DNA of 64,000 nt from NCBI GenBank assembly GCA_033239525.1, contig BSYO01000020.1:12278308-12342307 (forward strand), in the 5' to 3' direction. This DNA comes from Nepenthes gracilis (taxonomy: Eukaryota; Streptophyta; Magnoliopsida; Caryophyllales; Nepenthaceae). Position 1 is the first letter of the stretch. Every line of letters begins with the position of its first letter. A model generated the notes under the pieces. It was not told the origin of the DNA. It worked only from the letters and a program-made list of their open reading frames with translations, and did no database searches. The position numbers and the translations under genes were made by a program. Below, in pieces: positions 62,306-64,000 of the stretch.

Positions 62306-64000
62306 AATTGTTCATGAAATCAATATTTTCATGTTTCGTCTAATAAAATCATGAGTCAATTGTCTTGACAACTAGAATATCAATATAAATATTTTGATGC
62401 GGTTGCAATTTTTGTTTAAGCTTTTTAAACTTTCTGTATATTATTGCTGTCGGCTTGCATTGGACAGAGGAATGAAATGGAACCGCTTATTTTTTAAATT
62501 TAATTATCTATTTTTAAATAAATATTTATAATCTAATTATTTTAAAATAATTAATTTTTTAAAAATAATTAACTCATAATTATTCTTCTAAAAATGAATG
62601 AGTAAGATATAAATAACGAGAATCTTCATCTATACAAGAAATGAAGCTCCCCCAAATCCGACTTGCCTTGTACTTTTATAGCAAAATACATATCTTCATG
62701 GATATTCTGTGTGAGGTCCTTCAACAGAAATTTTTTCTGTTTTGGTCAATTGTCCGAATCTATATATATATATTTATTTATTTATTTATGTCTATAATGT
62801 ATGTCTATATATATATTTATTTATTTATGTCTATAATGTATGTCTATTAAGCAACATCAAGTCGACTGTCAAATTGAAGGCAGGCCGAATTTTAAAAATT
62901 TTAAATTGTTGTATTTTTATATCAATGTATAATTAACAATTCATCAAAAAGCATATGAACAATAATATATATGTATACATATATATATCATATAAATTTT
63001 TTATTGTAATTAAAAATGTATTGGTTATATCTCTTTTGATTGTGCTTCCAAATTAACTTTTGTTATAAATGGTTGAATTTTTAATTCTTTTAATACTTTA
63101 ATATCATCAAAATTATTAGATATTCTTATTTATTATTAATAAACGGCATATTTCAAGTAAAATTTTATATTATATTATTTGACACCTATATATTAATATT
63201 ATTATTTATTTATTTTTATGTTTTATTGTATAATAAATTGAACCAATAAATTTTAAACTGATAATTTAATACTACGGACCCGTGAATCATCCAAACTACA
63301 CCAACCCACACATCGACTATGTTTTTGGCTTAATTGACAATTTGATTTAATTTGGTAAAATTATATGGGATCCTATAATGCGAAGTATGTATTTTACCTT
63401 TTTTTTAAAAAAAAATTTAGTAAAATTTGTATTAAAAAGGAAAAAAAATAGCCAAAAAAGAAAAAAAAATACAAATCATATGATTCACATTGTAAAATCC
63501 CTACTCTCGAAAAGCATTTTATGTTAGGCCATTTATAATAATTGATTGAAAACAATATAAAACCACTACTTAAGCCACCAATTACGAACTTGTTCCAATT
63601 ATTGAACGTCCAATAATTTTATATTCCTATGGCTCGAATCGTAGGCGAGCTTGTATTTTTTATTTGAATGATTATCTGCCCTAATTAATAACTGATGCGG
63701 GAAAAGCTTCTCCCATGAATGGATTTTCCATTTTGCTTTGTTAGTGAATCCTAATTATTATTCATTCTCCTTTATAACATGGAAATAAATGTGTAAAAAA
63801 AAGAGTATATTGGATAATCAATTCATTTCCCTTACCCCATTAATTGAAAGATGCATAGCATGTTTCTATCTTATCCAATGTGAACAGAGTTTTTCCATGT
63901 CGGTGAGACATAACGCCTAAAATAAAGAAAACGTTCTCTCATCACAAGAATTACTTTCAATATTACGATATGAACAGGATAAAAGATGGCATCGCTATCC
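62306..64000. other. AT-rich flank, no gene recognised
   Basis: Strongly AT-rich with no coding motif. A two-copy tandem repeat occurs at 62765-62844. This is the DNA on the far side of the TE nest from MED15, and may hold its displaced upstream sequence. Confidence 0.5.
62765..62844. repeat. Two-copy tandem repeat of about 40 bp
   Basis: Copies 62765-62805 and 62806-62844 both consist of TATA repeats, TTTATTTATTTATG and TCTATAATGTATGTC. Confidence 0.85.

Overview
The window is nuclear DNA of a flowering plant with a large, repeat-rich genome. The evidence is GT-AG introns many kilobases long, a plant-type MED15 gene, and nested Ty1/copia and Ty3/gypsy LTR retrotransposons of plant type. I could not fix the species. 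No rRNA, tRNA or CRISPR array was found.

One host gene can be read, on the minus strand: a MED15 homologue, a Mediator tail subunit with an N-terminal KIX domain. It starts at 47436 and runs past the left edge. Five coding exons (47330-47436, 20481-20592, 20215-20338, 11964-12028, 493-564) join in phase with consensus splice sites and give 160 uninterrupted codons. Intron 1 is 26,737 bp. The long glutamine-rich middle of ordinary MED15 was not found.

Most of the rest of the window is mobile DNA, nearly all of it broken. From left to right: a collapsed copia (3411-5110); a hAT-type DNA-transposon end with a BED-finger fragment (6176-7502); a gypsy LTR (8348-10264); in intron 1 a copia relic with TSD AGAGC (21768-33114), whose 5' LTR holds a complete 2.37-kb non-autonomous LTR element (21931-24304, TSD AAAAC) and whose gag holds two gypsy solo LTRs (24647-26763 and 27126-29638, TSD AAAAT for the second); a 526-bp hAT-type MITE with an 8-bp TSD (35382-35907); a gypsy relic reduced to gag (37089-39170); and a minus-strand copia (39266-45132) carrying a solo LTR with TSD CTTTT (42884-43819).

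Upstream of MED15, a copia of the TNT1 type (47716-62305) begins only 279 bp before the start codon. It is split by a minus-strand chromodomain-bearing gypsy element (52257-60101) and by about 1.4 kb of unclassified DNA (50870-52256). The MED15 promoter has therefore either been cut off from its original upstream DNA or lies within the 279 bp and the adjoining LTR. The last 1.7 kb is AT-rich with no recognised gene.

The most notable items are the TE-laden short MED15 gene, the non-autonomous LTR element with a GC-rich interior resembling a host gene, and the target-site duplications that give a relative order to the insertions. I found no sign of a bacterial-type, defence or biosynthetic system.
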